Positions 13,933-21,094 of a DNA stretch of 39,330 nt are shown here, in pieces; positions within the stretch are counted from its first letter, which is position 1, and the number at the start of each line of letters is the position of its first letter. The translations under genes and the position numbers were made by a program. The DNA is from a virus. The notes beneath the pieces are model-generated. The model did not search any database. It had not been told where the DNA came from and saw only the letters and a program-made list of their open reading frames with translations. The stretch spans positions 1 through 39,330 of the IMG/VR virus record IMGVR_UViG_3300009158_000094; one strand, 5' to 3'.

Positions 13933-14096
13933 ACAGAAGTTTGCAGCAATTTTAACCGGCCACGCAAATGACACACATTGCACATCGGCGCCAAAAACCG
14001 ATGTATAACATGTGCAATATGTGTAACGTCACAAATAATGGTGCGAGCCTTTCCGCCTGCCAGGTAGATGTCGATTTTCCTTCGTATATCTAAATC

Positions 14097-14149
14097 CTCT
14101 AATATTCTTGAGAATATATCGGTTCTCTAATATTGGTGAGCATATTAGA
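14097..14149. repeat. AT-rich direct and inverted repeats
   Basis: A 16-base sequence CTCTAATATTSKTGAG occurs at 14097-14112 and 14125-14140. Within and after them are dyads: ATATTCT-TG-AGAATAT (14102-14117) and TCTAATAT/ATATTAGA with an 8-base spacer (14126-14149). Possible operators or a DNA-unwinding element next to the 26-bp repeats. Confidence 0.5.
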
Positions 14150-14219
14150 AAAAGGTGATGGATGGAACCTTAAAGCCGACAGGCCGGGCGGGTGGAACTG
14201 AGATGGTATCGCCACTATC

Positions 14220-14323
14220 ACCCGCATTCCTAAGCAGTAAAAATTACCCGCATTCCTAAGCAGTAAAAATTACCCGCATCCCTAAGCAGTAAAAGTTACC
14301 CGCATCCCTAAGCAGTAAAAATT
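14220..14323. repeat. Four tandem 26-bp iteron-like repeats
   Basis: Exact period 26: 14220-14245, 14246-14271, 14272-14297 and 14298-14323. Each unit reads ACCCGCATYCCTAAGCAG followed by TAAAARTT. Copies 1-2 have ATTCC, copies 3-4 ATCCC, and only copy 3 has a G in the A-run. There are no spacers, so this is not a CRISPR. Equal phase and location beside AT-rich dyads suggest iterons for an initiator or a regulator array. Confidence 0.8.
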
Positions 14324-14343
14324 AGGTTATGAAACTACACATA

Positions 14344-14372
14344 TTGCACATCGGATAACTTTGTGCTATACA
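14344..14372 (+). promoter_or_regulatory. Promoter for terminase/structural genes
   Basis: -35-like TTGCAC (14344-14349), 17-base spacer, extended -10 TGC-TATACA (14367-14372). The predicted start falls at the A of the ATG at 14379, six bases beyond the -10. A copy of the 15-bp motif (14337-14351) covers the -35. Confidence 0.5.
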
Positions 14373-14378
14373 TCGACC

Positions 14379-14948
14379 ATGTTCAAATCACTACCATTCT
14401 CGCCCCGGCAGATCCGGGCGTCTGAGGCGCGGCTAGAGAAGATATACACCGCCGCAAGTCTAGGGCTTAAAGGTGACAGTCTGGCTGTTGCCTCTGGGAT
14501 GCTGCCATCTGAGTTCAACCAGCTAAAGCAGCTTGATCCTGTGGTTGAGCTTGCCATATTGAAGGGAAGGGCGGATTCAGAGTTGGAGCACTCTGGGCAT
14601 CTGGCGCAGCGGTCTAGGGAAGGTGATGGCAAGGCGTCTTTGGCGATCTTGCAGCATCAGCATGGCTGGACGGCCAAGCAGGACATAAACCTCGGCGGAA
14701 GCGCGTTAGCCAACCTGCAAGTAACTTTTGTAAAACCTGGAGAGGTGTATGATCAAGTTCCCGGACAAGTTAGCGCCGATATTCCAGCCAGCCCGATACA
14801 AGGTTCTTTACGGGGGGCGTGGGGGCGCGAAATCTTGGGGGGTTGCGAGGGCGTTGCTGCTGATGGCAGCGCAGAATCCGATACGGTGGCTATGCGCCCG
14901 AGAGTTCCAGACATCCATCAAGGATTCGGTGCATCGACTGCTGAGTGA
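14379..14948 (+). CDS. terS: Terminase small subunit
   Basis: A 189-residue protein directly upstream of the large terminase. MFKSLPFSPRQIRASEARLE begins a helical domain with a likely DNA-binding part (YTAASLGLKGDSLAVASGML), then SREGDGKASLAILQHQHGW, the pattern of many phage small terminase subunits that recognise and load viral DNA. The ATG at 14379 is chosen over one 18 bases upstream because the promoter -10 lies between them. The ATG has no ribosome binding site. The final 66 codons overlap the start of the large subunit in another frame and read as low-similarity Gly/Ser/Val-rich sequence, which is unusual. Confidence 0.75.
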   Translation: MFKSLPFSPRQIRASEARLEKIYTAASLGLKGDSLAVASGMLPSEFNQLKQLDPVVELAILKGRADSELEHSGHLAQRSREGDGKASLAILQHQHGWTAKQDINLGGSALANLQVTFVKPGEVYDQVPGQVSADIPASPIQGSLRGAWGREILGGCEGVAADGSAESDTVAMRPRVPDIHQGFGASTAE

Positions 14949-16146
14949 CCAGATCGAAGATTTGGGTTTGAGCGACTTCTACCACATCCAAAAGGACGGG
15001 ATTTTCGGTAAGAACGGCTCAGAATTCGGTTTCCAGGGATTGCACCACAACATTACTAACCTGAAAAGTTGGGAAGGTGCAGACGGATGTTGGGTTGAGG
15101 AGGCTCATACCGTTAGTGACTCTAGTTGGAACATTCTGATTCCTACGATCAGAAAAAAGAACTCAGAAATATGGATGACGATGAATCCAGAATTTGAGGA
15201 TGATGCGACGTACAAAAGGTTCGTTGCAAACCCACCAAAGAGTGCGGTGCTGATCAATATCAACTGGCGGGATAATCCTTGGTTCCCGGAGGTACTGGAT
15301 CAGGAGCGGCAAGACCTTCAGGAAAGAGACCCGGATGCTTATGACCACGTTTGGGAAGGGAAATGCAGGCAATGGTTAGAAGGCGCTATCTACTCAACGG
15401 AGTTAAGAAAACTCTTCCAAGATGGGCGCGTATGCAGCGTAATACACGATCCAAACGCACCGGTCTATACAAGTTGGGACTTGGGAAGTACGGACGATAC
15501 GGCTATATGGTGGTATCAAGTTATCGGTGGAGAAATACACGTTCTGGAAAGCTACGCTTCCAATCATGGGAGTCTCAGTGAGTACGCCACACAAATCTTG
15601 GGTAGAGAAGTCACTATAGACTTGGTTGGCGACGAAGTGAAGGCAAGAATAGGCCCGATCAAGCCTGACCTGCAGTACAGGACGCAGTATAACTACGCGA
15701 AGCACTGGCTACCTCACGATGCCCGGGCGAAGACGCTGGCAGCGAAGGGGAAAAGTATCATAGAGCAGCTTGCGAGTGCGCTGGACTTCAATATGTTGGG
15801 GATTGTGCCTAACATCGGGATAGAAGATGGTATCCAGGCGACAAGGACGATGTTCCATCGGGTGTGGTTCGATAAGGAAGGCTGTGATGACGGCGTTAAG
15901 GCTCTCAGAAGGTATCAGAGAAAGTACGACGAGGATAACCGTGTTTTTTCTAGACAACCTCTACATAACTTCGCTTCGCATTATGCTGATGCTTTTCGGA
16001 TGATGGCTGTAGCATGGCAGCACTCGGTGAAGGTAGAACCGAAGATTACGGAAAAAGAGGTTTTTGAGCAGATAAATCGCGGAAATCAGGCTACTTTAGA
16101 TCAAATGTGGGCGGAAAACAGGCCAAATCGTCGAATTAGGATTTGA
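14749..16146 (+). CDS. terL: Terminase large subunit
   Basis: A 465-residue packaging motor and nuclease. The ATPase domain has YGGRGGAKSWG (Walker A-like, 21-31) and CWVEEAH (Walker B with Glu117-Glu118, 114-120), followed by IWMTMNPEFEDD (coupling motif). The C-terminal nuclease has SWDLGSTDDTAIWW near 243 (first metal-binding Asp), DLVGDEVKAR, and SHYADAFRMM near 411 (last metal-binding Asp). All key motifs are present and no intron or intein interrupts it. GGAGAGG precedes the ATG. It cuts and pumps DNA into the portal. It overlaps the small subunit by 200 bases. Confidence 0.95.
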   Translation: MIKFPDKLAPIFQPARYKVLYGGRGGAKSWGVARALLLMAAQNPIRWLCAREFQTSIKDSVHRLLSDQIEDLGLSDFYHIQKDGIFGKNGSEFGFQGLHHNITNLKSWEGADGCWVEEAHTVSDSSWNILIPTIRKKNSEIWMTMNPEFEDDATYKRFVANPPKSAVLININWRDNPWFPEVLDQERQDLQERDPDAYDHVWEGKCRQWLEGAIYSTELRKLFQDGRVCSVIHDPNAPVYTSWDLGSTDDTAIWWYQVIGGEIHVLESYASNHGSLSEYATQILGREVTIDLVGDEVKARIGPIKPDLQYRTQYNYAKHWLPHDARAKTLAAKGKSIIEQLASALDFNMLGIVPNIGIEDGIQATRTMFHRVWFDKEGCDDGVKALRRYQRKYDEDNRVFSRQPLHNFASHYADAFRMMAVAWQHSVKVEPKITEKEVFEQINRGNQATLDQMWAENRPNRRIRI

Positions 16147-16170
16147 CACACAAAGAAAAAAGAGTATGCT
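16143..16170 (+). promoter_or_regulatory. Promoter before head genes
   Basis: Perfect -35 TTGACA (16143-16148) inside the end of the terminase gene, 16-base spacer, -10 TATGCT (16165-16170), predicted start near 16177, then AGGAGG before the ATG at 16195. Confidence 0.55.
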
Positions 16171-16194
16171 ACGAGCAACTTTCAGGAGGCTACT

Positions 16195-16506
16195 ATGAGC
16201 ATTGCATCTTACCCCTACGCTTTCCCTTACGAAACAGTCGCGGCGAGTCAAACGGCTCAAGTTCTAGGAGGTACTGGGGCTATTGGGGACTACCTCCATC
16301 GAATCATTATCTCGGTGAATACTGTTGCTACTGGAACAGTAACCTTGCTTGACGGGGCAACGTCGATTCCAATTACGACAGGCGCGGCGACCCTTGTGGC
16401 GGGAATTTTCTCAATCGACATAGGCGCAATAAGCGCAAGCGGCCCGTGGAAGGTGACTACCGGAGCCGGAGCAACTGTGATAGCGGTTGGAATCTTCTCC
16501 GCATAA
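16195..16506 (+). CDS. Small beta-rich virion-associated protein, 103 aa
   Basis: Starts MSIASYPYAFPYETVAASQT after a full AGGAGG ribosome binding site. The rest is Gly/Ala/Thr/Ile/Val-rich with alternating strands (LHRIIISVNTVATGTVTLLD, then GIFSIDIGAISASGPWKVTT). This is a common small phage structural protein of the terminase-portal interval, with a fold like a decoration or fibre-base domain. The gene at 20693 has a similar style. Exact role unknown. Its stop overlaps the portal start as TAATG. Confidence 0.65.
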   Translation: MSIASYPYAFPYETVAASQTAQVLGGTGAIGDYLHRIIISVNTVATGTVTLLDGATSIPITTGAATLVAGIFSIDIGAISASGPWKVTTGAGATVIAVGIFSA

Positions 16507-18797
16507 TGGAAAAGCCTGACGACGATGTTCAAGAGTGGCTAACAGCAATAGCCGCTTATGAGACTACCTTCAAGAAGTGGGAAATGAGGGTAGAGAAGAT
16601 TCTCAAAAAGTACAAAGATGAAGGCAGATCAGTAAGAGATACAGGGTCAAAATACAACATCCTGTGGTCGAACGTCCAGACAGTCGTTCCTGCGTGTTTC
16701 TCAAGACTTCCAAAACCATCAGTTTCAAGACGCTATAAAGACACCGATCCTGTCGGTCGAGTAGCTTCAGTCCTCTTGGAGAGGGCGCTTGAATACGAAG
16801 TTGAATACTATCCTGACTACCGTAACACCATGAAAAATGTGGTGAATGACCGCTTTTTGGGTGGTAGAGGAATAGCATGGGCGAGGTATGAGCCTCATTT
16901 CCAGAAGACTCCTGATATGCCTGAAGACGGCATTCAGATCACTGAAGATCGGGACGAATCAGAGGTTGAGGAAGACGAATCAGGAGTTCAAGAAGAAATC
17001 GCTTATGAGTGCGCTCCGGTAGATTACGTCAATTGGAAGGACTTCGGCCACAAGGTAGCGAGAACGTGGGAAGAGGTCGAAGCAGTATGGCGTAAAGTCT
17101 ATATGACTGAAGATATGCTAGAGGAAAGGTTCGGCGAAGAACTAGCTGCTGAAATCCCTCTGGATACCCGTGTAGATGAGCAAAGGAAAGCCGGAGTCGA
17201 CGCAGAGTATCAAGCGGTTATCTATGAAATCTGGGATAAGGCGCATAGTAAAGCCTTGTGGCTGTCGAAGAGTCTCGGAAAGTTCGTAGATGAGCGGGAT
17301 GATCCGCTTAAACTACAGGGATTCTTTCCCTGCCCAAAACCACTTTACGCCACCCTGACAAGTGACTCTCTGATTCCAGTACCTGACTACACGCTGTATC
17401 AGGATCAGGCACAGGCGTTGGACATCCTCAGTGACCGTATTGATGGACTGATCAAAGCTCTCCAGGTCAAGGGCGTCTATGACGCGAGTATCCCTGAACT
17501 GGCGAGACTTTTCACTGAAGGTGGCAATGGGGATATGATCCCCGTCAAGAACTGGCTGGCTTTCGTTGAAAAACAGGGTTTGAAGGGCGCGATTGATCTA
17601 GTCGACATCATGCCGATTGCTCAGGCTCTCGGAGAAGCCTATAAAGCCTTTGCACAGATCAAGCAGGAAATCTACGAGATTACTGGACTCTCCGATATTA
17701 TCCGAGGTTCTAGCGATCCAAGAGAGACTGCGACTGCCCAGAAAATGAAGGGTCAGTTTGGGTCGATGAGACTCAGGACAATGCAGAACGACGTTGGACA
17801 GTTTGCTCAAGACCTGCTTCAACTGAAAGCCCAGATTATCTGCCAGCAGTTCCAGCCAGAAACGATTCAGGCTATGTCAGGTGCGGCACAACTCAGTCCT
17901 GAAGACCAACAATTGATCCCACAGGCACTGGAACTACTGAAAAACAATCCTCTTAGGGGTTTCAGGATAGAAATTGAAGCGGATTCACTGATATTCGCTG
18001 ACGAACAGCAAGAAAAGGCCGATAGGATGGAGTTCTTGCGTTCTGCAGGACAGTTCGTCGAGCAAGTGATGAAACTGAGTCAGGAGTCCCCGATTATCGC
18101 TCCGGTTGCTCTGGACATGCTGAAGTTCTCGATTACGAGCTTCAAGGTGGGCAAAGAACTCGAAGGCGGGTTCGATGCGTTAGCGGATAAGCTGAAACAA
18201 GCTGCCGCACAACCGCAACCACCTAAACCTGACCCTGCCATGATGAAGGTTCAGGCTGACATGCAGATGCACCAGTCTGAAATGCAGATGAAGGCTCAAG
18301 CTGACCAACAGGCGGCTCAAACACAGATGCAACTAGCCCAACAGAAAGCCCAGTTGGAAATGCAGTCTGAGCAGCATAAACAGCAGGTTCAGGCACAGGA
18401 AGTCATGCAGCAGAACCAGTTGGAAGCACAACGGGCGCAGATGCAGATTCAGGCCGAGCAAGAAAAGTCACAGATGGAAGCCGAGATAAAGTGGAAGATT
18501 GCAAAGCTACAAGCTGAAAAGGACATTCTAGTTGCTCAAATCTCTGCTCAGTCAAAAATGGATGTCGCTCAAGAACAGGCAGATCAGATGCAAGTTGGCG
18601 AAGATGGTAGTATCACAAATTCAACAGCAAGTAAGAAATCAGATCAGCACATGGAGATGATGAATCACATGGGTAATATGATGGGCGTTATTCAATCAGC
18701 GATCACTGGATTTCAACAGGCTGTAGATCGTCTAGGCACTCCACAACCTAGATCGGTGATTAGAGGCGCTGATGGCAAGATTGTAGGTGTGCAATGA
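16506..18797 (+). CDS. Portal protein
   Basis: A 763-residue protein, close in length to P22-type portals. It starts MEKPDDDVQEWLTAIAAYET at 16506; a longer frame upstream overlaps the previous gene and is not used. YNILWSNVQTVVPACFSRLP followed by PSVSRRYKDTD is the typical N-terminal portal sequence of this phage group. The middle carries ITGLSDIIRGSSDPRETATA, another portal signature. Residues about 575-700 form a long Gln/Met/Ala-rich coiled coil (QMHQSEMQMKAQADQQAAQT), which may be the barrel helix inside the capsid. The dodecameric portal is the DNA channel and docking site for terminase and adaptor. It overlaps the next gene by ATGA. Confidence 0.88.
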   Translation: MEKPDDDVQEWLTAIAAYETTFKKWEMRVEKILKKYKDEGRSVRDTGSKYNILWSNVQTVVPACFSRLPKPSVSRRYKDTDPVGRVASVLLERALEYEVEYYPDYRNTMKNVVNDRFLGGRGIAWARYEPHFQKTPDMPEDGIQITEDRDESEVEEDESGVQEEIAYECAPVDYVNWKDFGHKVARTWEEVEAVWRKVYMTEDMLEERFGEELAAEIPLDTRVDEQRKAGVDAEYQAVIYEIWDKAHSKALWLSKSLGKFVDERDDPLKLQGFFPCPKPLYATLTSDSLIPVPDYTLYQDQAQALDILSDRIDGLIKALQVKGVYDASIPELARLFTEGGNGDMIPVKNWLAFVEKQGLKGAIDLVDIMPIAQALGEAYKAFAQIKQEIYEITGLSDIIRGSSDPRETATAQKMKGQFGSMRLRTMQNDVGQFAQDLLQLKAQIICQQFQPETIQAMSGAAQLSPEDQQLIPQALELLKNNPLRGFRIEIEADSLIFADEQQEKADRMEFLRSAGQFVEQVMKLSQESPIIAPVALDMLKFSITSFKVGKELEGGFDALADKLKQAAAQPQPPKPDPAMMKVQADMQMHQSEMQMKAQADQQAAQTQMQLAQQKAQLEMQSEQHKQQVQAQEVMQQNQLEAQRAQMQIQAEQEKSQMEAEIKWKIAKLQAEKDILVAQISAQSKMDVAQEQADQMQVGEDGSITNSTASKKSDQHMEMMNHMGNMMGVIQSAITGFQQAVDRLGTPQPRSVIRGADGKIVGVQ

Positions 18798-20077
18798 CTG
18801 CCGTAATTAGAGTACCAGAGTTAAACGCTGGACTGACTGTTGATAACGCAGTTCAGCCAGATGGTTCTTATCGTCAGAGAACAGAGTCCTATTTCGCCCC
18901 GGCATTCTTAGGGCCATTTGGTGACTTGATTGCACAACCCATGACTCCATTGATCCAGATGGATTTCGTCTATGGGATCAATACGCAAACGGGAACAACA
19001 ACGCTAGTCAGTACCGGTACAGCAGACACGAACCTGTCTCGATTGAGACTACAGACAAGCACCAGCACGACGGGAAGCGCAATCTTCCAATCACGGAAAC
19101 CCGCAAAGTATCGAGCAGGTCAAGGTGTAGTAGCGAGATTCACCGCAGCATTTACGACCGGAGTAGAGAATTCCACTCAGATTATCGGTGCTGGTACGGA
19201 TACTGATGGTTATTTCTTTGGCTACAACGGTTCTACATTCGGGATTCTCCATAGATTGTGGGGTGTGGATAACTGGATTCCACAGTCACAGTGGAATGGC
19301 GATTTATGTGATGGAATGTGTCCTTCCCAATTTAGTTGGGATGAGACTAAAGGTAATGTCTGCATGATCAAGTATCCGTACCTTGGATACGGTGATATTA
19401 CCTTTTGGGTTCTCGATGCTATCTCTGCCGGGTGGGTGTTGTGTCATACAATCCGCTACCCGAATACCACTACTACAGTACAGATAGGCAACCCAAATCT
19501 GTCATTCTATGCACAAGTCATTAACGCAGGGAACAGTACCAATCTCACTTTGTATTCTGCCTCTGTTGGAGTCTTCCTTGTCGGGGAGAGATCGTATGTC
19601 GGTAATCCCAAGTGGGCTGCTGACAACAACAAAGGCGCGATTACAGCGGAAACCAATCTACTAAGTATCCGCAACGCAACGACTTACAACGGCGTAACGA
19701 ACCGAAGTTTGATTCGTATCAACTCAATCTCATTTGCGAACGGATCAGGTACGCAGACAGTGATTGGGGTACTGCGTGTAAGAATCGGCGCTACGGTAGG
19801 CGGTTCTCCTTCATTCGCTACGGTCAATGGAACAACGGCCAATGCAGGTGTAACGATCACCTCGGGGAACAGCATAGCCAGTATCGACACAGCAGGAACC
19901 ACTGCAACGGGCGGGACGTATCTGTTTAACTGCTCGGTGTCTGCTACTGGAACGAACGTCCTTGATGTATCACCATTGAATCTTTATATCGCCCCCGGCG
20001 AAACGATGACTTTCTCGGGATTTGCGTCGGCTAGTTCTACGCAGGGCGTGTCGGTCAATTGGACTGAAGACATCTAA
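18794..20077 (+). CDS. Putative virion structural protein, beta-rich, 427 aa
   Basis: Ser/Thr/Gly/Asn-rich and beta-strand-rich. The N-terminus MTAVIRVPELNAGLTVDNAV is followed by LQTSTSTTGSAIFQSRKPAK and a middle segment with YFFGYNGSTFGILHR, resembling concanavalin-like or head-fibre folds. The C-terminal ~130 residues (ISFANGSGTQTVIGVLRVRI onward) resemble a jelly-roll. The place between portal and scaffold is unusual for a fibre and may indicate a head fibre or capsid decoration. It starts in an ATGA overlap with the portal. No named family can be assigned. Confidence 0.6.
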   Translation: MTAVIRVPELNAGLTVDNAVQPDGSYRQRTESYFAPAFLGPFGDLIAQPMTPLIQMDFVYGINTQTGTTTLVSTGTADTNLSRLRLQTSTSTTGSAIFQSRKPAKYRAGQGVVARFTAAFTTGVENSTQIIGAGTDTDGYFFGYNGSTFGILHRLWGVDNWIPQSQWNGDLCDGMCPSQFSWDETKGNVCMIKYPYLGYGDITFWVLDAISAGWVLCHTIRYPNTTTTVQIGNPNLSFYAQVINAGNSTNLTLYSASVGVFLVGERSYVGNPKWAADNNKGAITAETNLLSIRNATTYNGVTNRSLIRINSISFANGSGTQTVIGVLRVRIGATVGGSPSFATVNGTTANAGVTITSGNSIASIDTAGTTATGGTYLFNCSVSATGTNVLDVSPLNLYIAPGETMTFSGFASASSTQGVSVNWTEDI

Positions 20078-20409
20078 TGCTGCTAGACCTATTTTCTTTT
20101 TTCTTTCCTCAGCCACATGTTGGTGGCGACGATGCTGGTGGCTGGAAGAAGATCAAAGAGAAGCCAGTATTAGTGAAGCGGAACACAATACGCGAAGCAT
20201 TGAAGTTGGTTATAGATGGCCCTGAGAAAATAGAAGTTCCAGCCAGTATAACTGTAGAAGTTAAATCAGGCACAAAAGCGCCAAGCGTAGATTGGCAAGC
20301 ATTACAAAACGACTTCGCTAGGGTTCAAGAAATTCTAGTTATCGCAAATCAAATACTTCTTCAGCAGCAAGAAGAAGATGATGAAGAAGCTCTTATGGTG
20401 CTAATATGA
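20077..20409 (+). CDS. Hypothetical protein, 110 aa
   Basis: The ATG overlaps the previous stop as TAATG. The N-terminus MLLDLFSFFFPQPHVGGDDA is aromatic and hydrophobic, followed by a Lys/Pro-rich linker and an acidic C-terminus (LLQQQEEDDEEALMVLI). Located in the head cluster between the beta-rich structural gene and a conserved small protein. Function unknown. Confidence 0.6.
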   Translation: MLLDLFSFFFPQPHVGGDDAGGWKKIKEKPVLVKRNTIREALKLVIDGPEKIEVPASITVEVKSGTKAPSVDWQALQNDFARVQEILVIANQILLQQQEEDDEEALMVLI

Positions 20410-20690
20410 GACAACGCTGGCTGCAAATAAACCATGAATTGGTAGAAGTTACTGACGATTATGTTGCTCCGCAGCAACAAGGTGCCTATATCATGCCTGA
20501 TATTCAGCCATATCGCTCTCAGATTGACGGGAGTATGATTACGAGCAGATCACAACATCGCTTGCATTTGAAAGCAAATGGGTGTATAGAGATAGGCAAT
20601 GAAACGAAGTATCTCAAACCGAAGCCCATGACGCCACCGCCAGGGCTGAAGGAAACCCTAATTTCGGTGGTTAACAAACAAAGGAACTAA
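20406..20690 (+). CDS. Conserved small head-module protein, 94 aa
   Basis: MRQRWLQINHELVEVTDDYV at the start, then MPDIQPYRSQIDGSMITSRS, SQHRLHLKANGCIEIGNE and a Pro-rich C-terminal part. The block MPDIQPYxSxxDGSxIxSRS followed by the HLxxxGCxEIGN sequence is typical of a small protein seen next to portal and capsid genes in many phages. Its function is not known to me. It overlaps the upstream gene by ATGA. Confidence 0.7.
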   Translation: MRQRWLQINHELVEVTDDYVAPQQQGAYIMPDIQPYRSQIDGSMITSRSQHRLHLKANGCIEIGNETKYLKPKPMTPPPGLKETLISVVNKQRN

Positions 20691-20692
20691 TC

Positions 20693-21082
20693 ATGGCACT
20701 CGCAGAAGAACTTACCGCAGTTGGAATGTCGCCGATGGCGGCTATCGCAATCCCGAATGGCAATGTCGCGGCTGTTACGGCTACAGGTTCATCGGCTCTG
20801 GCTACGGCTGTTGAGTTGAAGGCTGGTGTTAATCGTATTACTGGTTCGGATGGTGTTCGCCTTCCTGCGGCTAACCCGGGTAGCTCGGTGATTTGCATTA
20901 ACGATACAGGTTCGACGATCAAAGTATGGCCGCCCACTGGTGGTGCGATTCAGATTCCCGGTACGAGCTTTGGTTCTGCCGTAGCGGGTACTGCCGGTTC
21001 TTTGACCACTTACTCTACGGCGATCTATACTTGCGTAGTGGGTGGTTCGGCAAGTTTGTGGGCAGTTGTTAAGTCGGCCTAA
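20693..21082 (+). CDS. Small beta-rich structural-module protein, 129 aa
   Basis: A 129-residue Ala/Gly/Thr/Val-rich protein, MALAEELTAVGMSPMAAIAI, with regular strands (NRITGSDGVRLPAANPGSSV, then ICINDTGSTIKVWPPTGGAI). This is a widespread small phage protein near scaffold and capsid genes. A trimeric decoration or head-stabilising role is plausible from its compact beta composition. The ribosome binding site AAAGGAAC is good. Confidence 0.65.
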   Translation: MALAEELTAVGMSPMAAIAIPNGNVAAVTATGSSALATAVELKAGVNRITGSDGVRLPAANPGSSVICINDTGSTIKVWPPTGGAIQIPGTSFGSAVAGTAGSLTTYSTAIYTCVVGGSASLWAVVKSA

Positions 21083-21094
21083 TAGGAGATACGA

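Larger units (their letters stand above)
13778..14351. repeat. Five copies of 15-bp motif ATGTGYNANATGTGT
   Basis: Plus strand copies at 13778-13792 (ATGTGTGAGATGTGT), 13864-13878 (ATGTGTAATATGTGT) and 14010-14024 (ATGTGCAATATGTGT). Minus strand copies at 13971-13985 (ATGTGCAATGTGTGT) and 14337-14351 (ATGTGCAATATGTGT). Each is two ATGTGY half-sites 9 bases apart. The last copy overlaps the -35 region of the terminase promoter, so these look like binding sites for a regulator. Confidence 0.55.
13691..14378. other. Non-coding control region, candidate origin/regulatory hub
   Basis: About 690 bases between the divergent leftward operon and terminase genes without a convincing gene. It holds five copies of a 15-bp motif (ATGTGYNANATGTGT), a Fur-like dyad, two AT-rich dyads with a 16-base direct repeat, and four 26-bp tandem repeats. 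Short open frames here are a by-product of the TGTG-rich repeats. A replication origin or a master switch for early/late transcription is plausible but not shown. Confidence 0.6.

Noticed and set aside
13776-13994. Coding frames in the control region, such as a 72-codon minus frame and several Cys-rich plus frames beginning MCxMC.
   Set aside because: They come from the TGTG-rich 15-bp motifs on both strands, lack convincing ribosome binding sites (one has only a weak AAGG-like sequence), and their sequences do not look like proteins.
14220-14323. CRISPR array.
   Set aside because: The 26-bp repeats are directly joined, without spacers, and no cas gene is present.
14361-14378. Earlier ATG for the terminase small subunit at 14361.
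   Set aside because: It lies upstream of the predicted -10 element and adds only six residues without a ribosome binding site.
16446-16505. Portal start at 16446.
   Set aside because: The added residues lie inside the previous gene in another frame; the ATG at 16506 overlaps the previous stop as TAATG.
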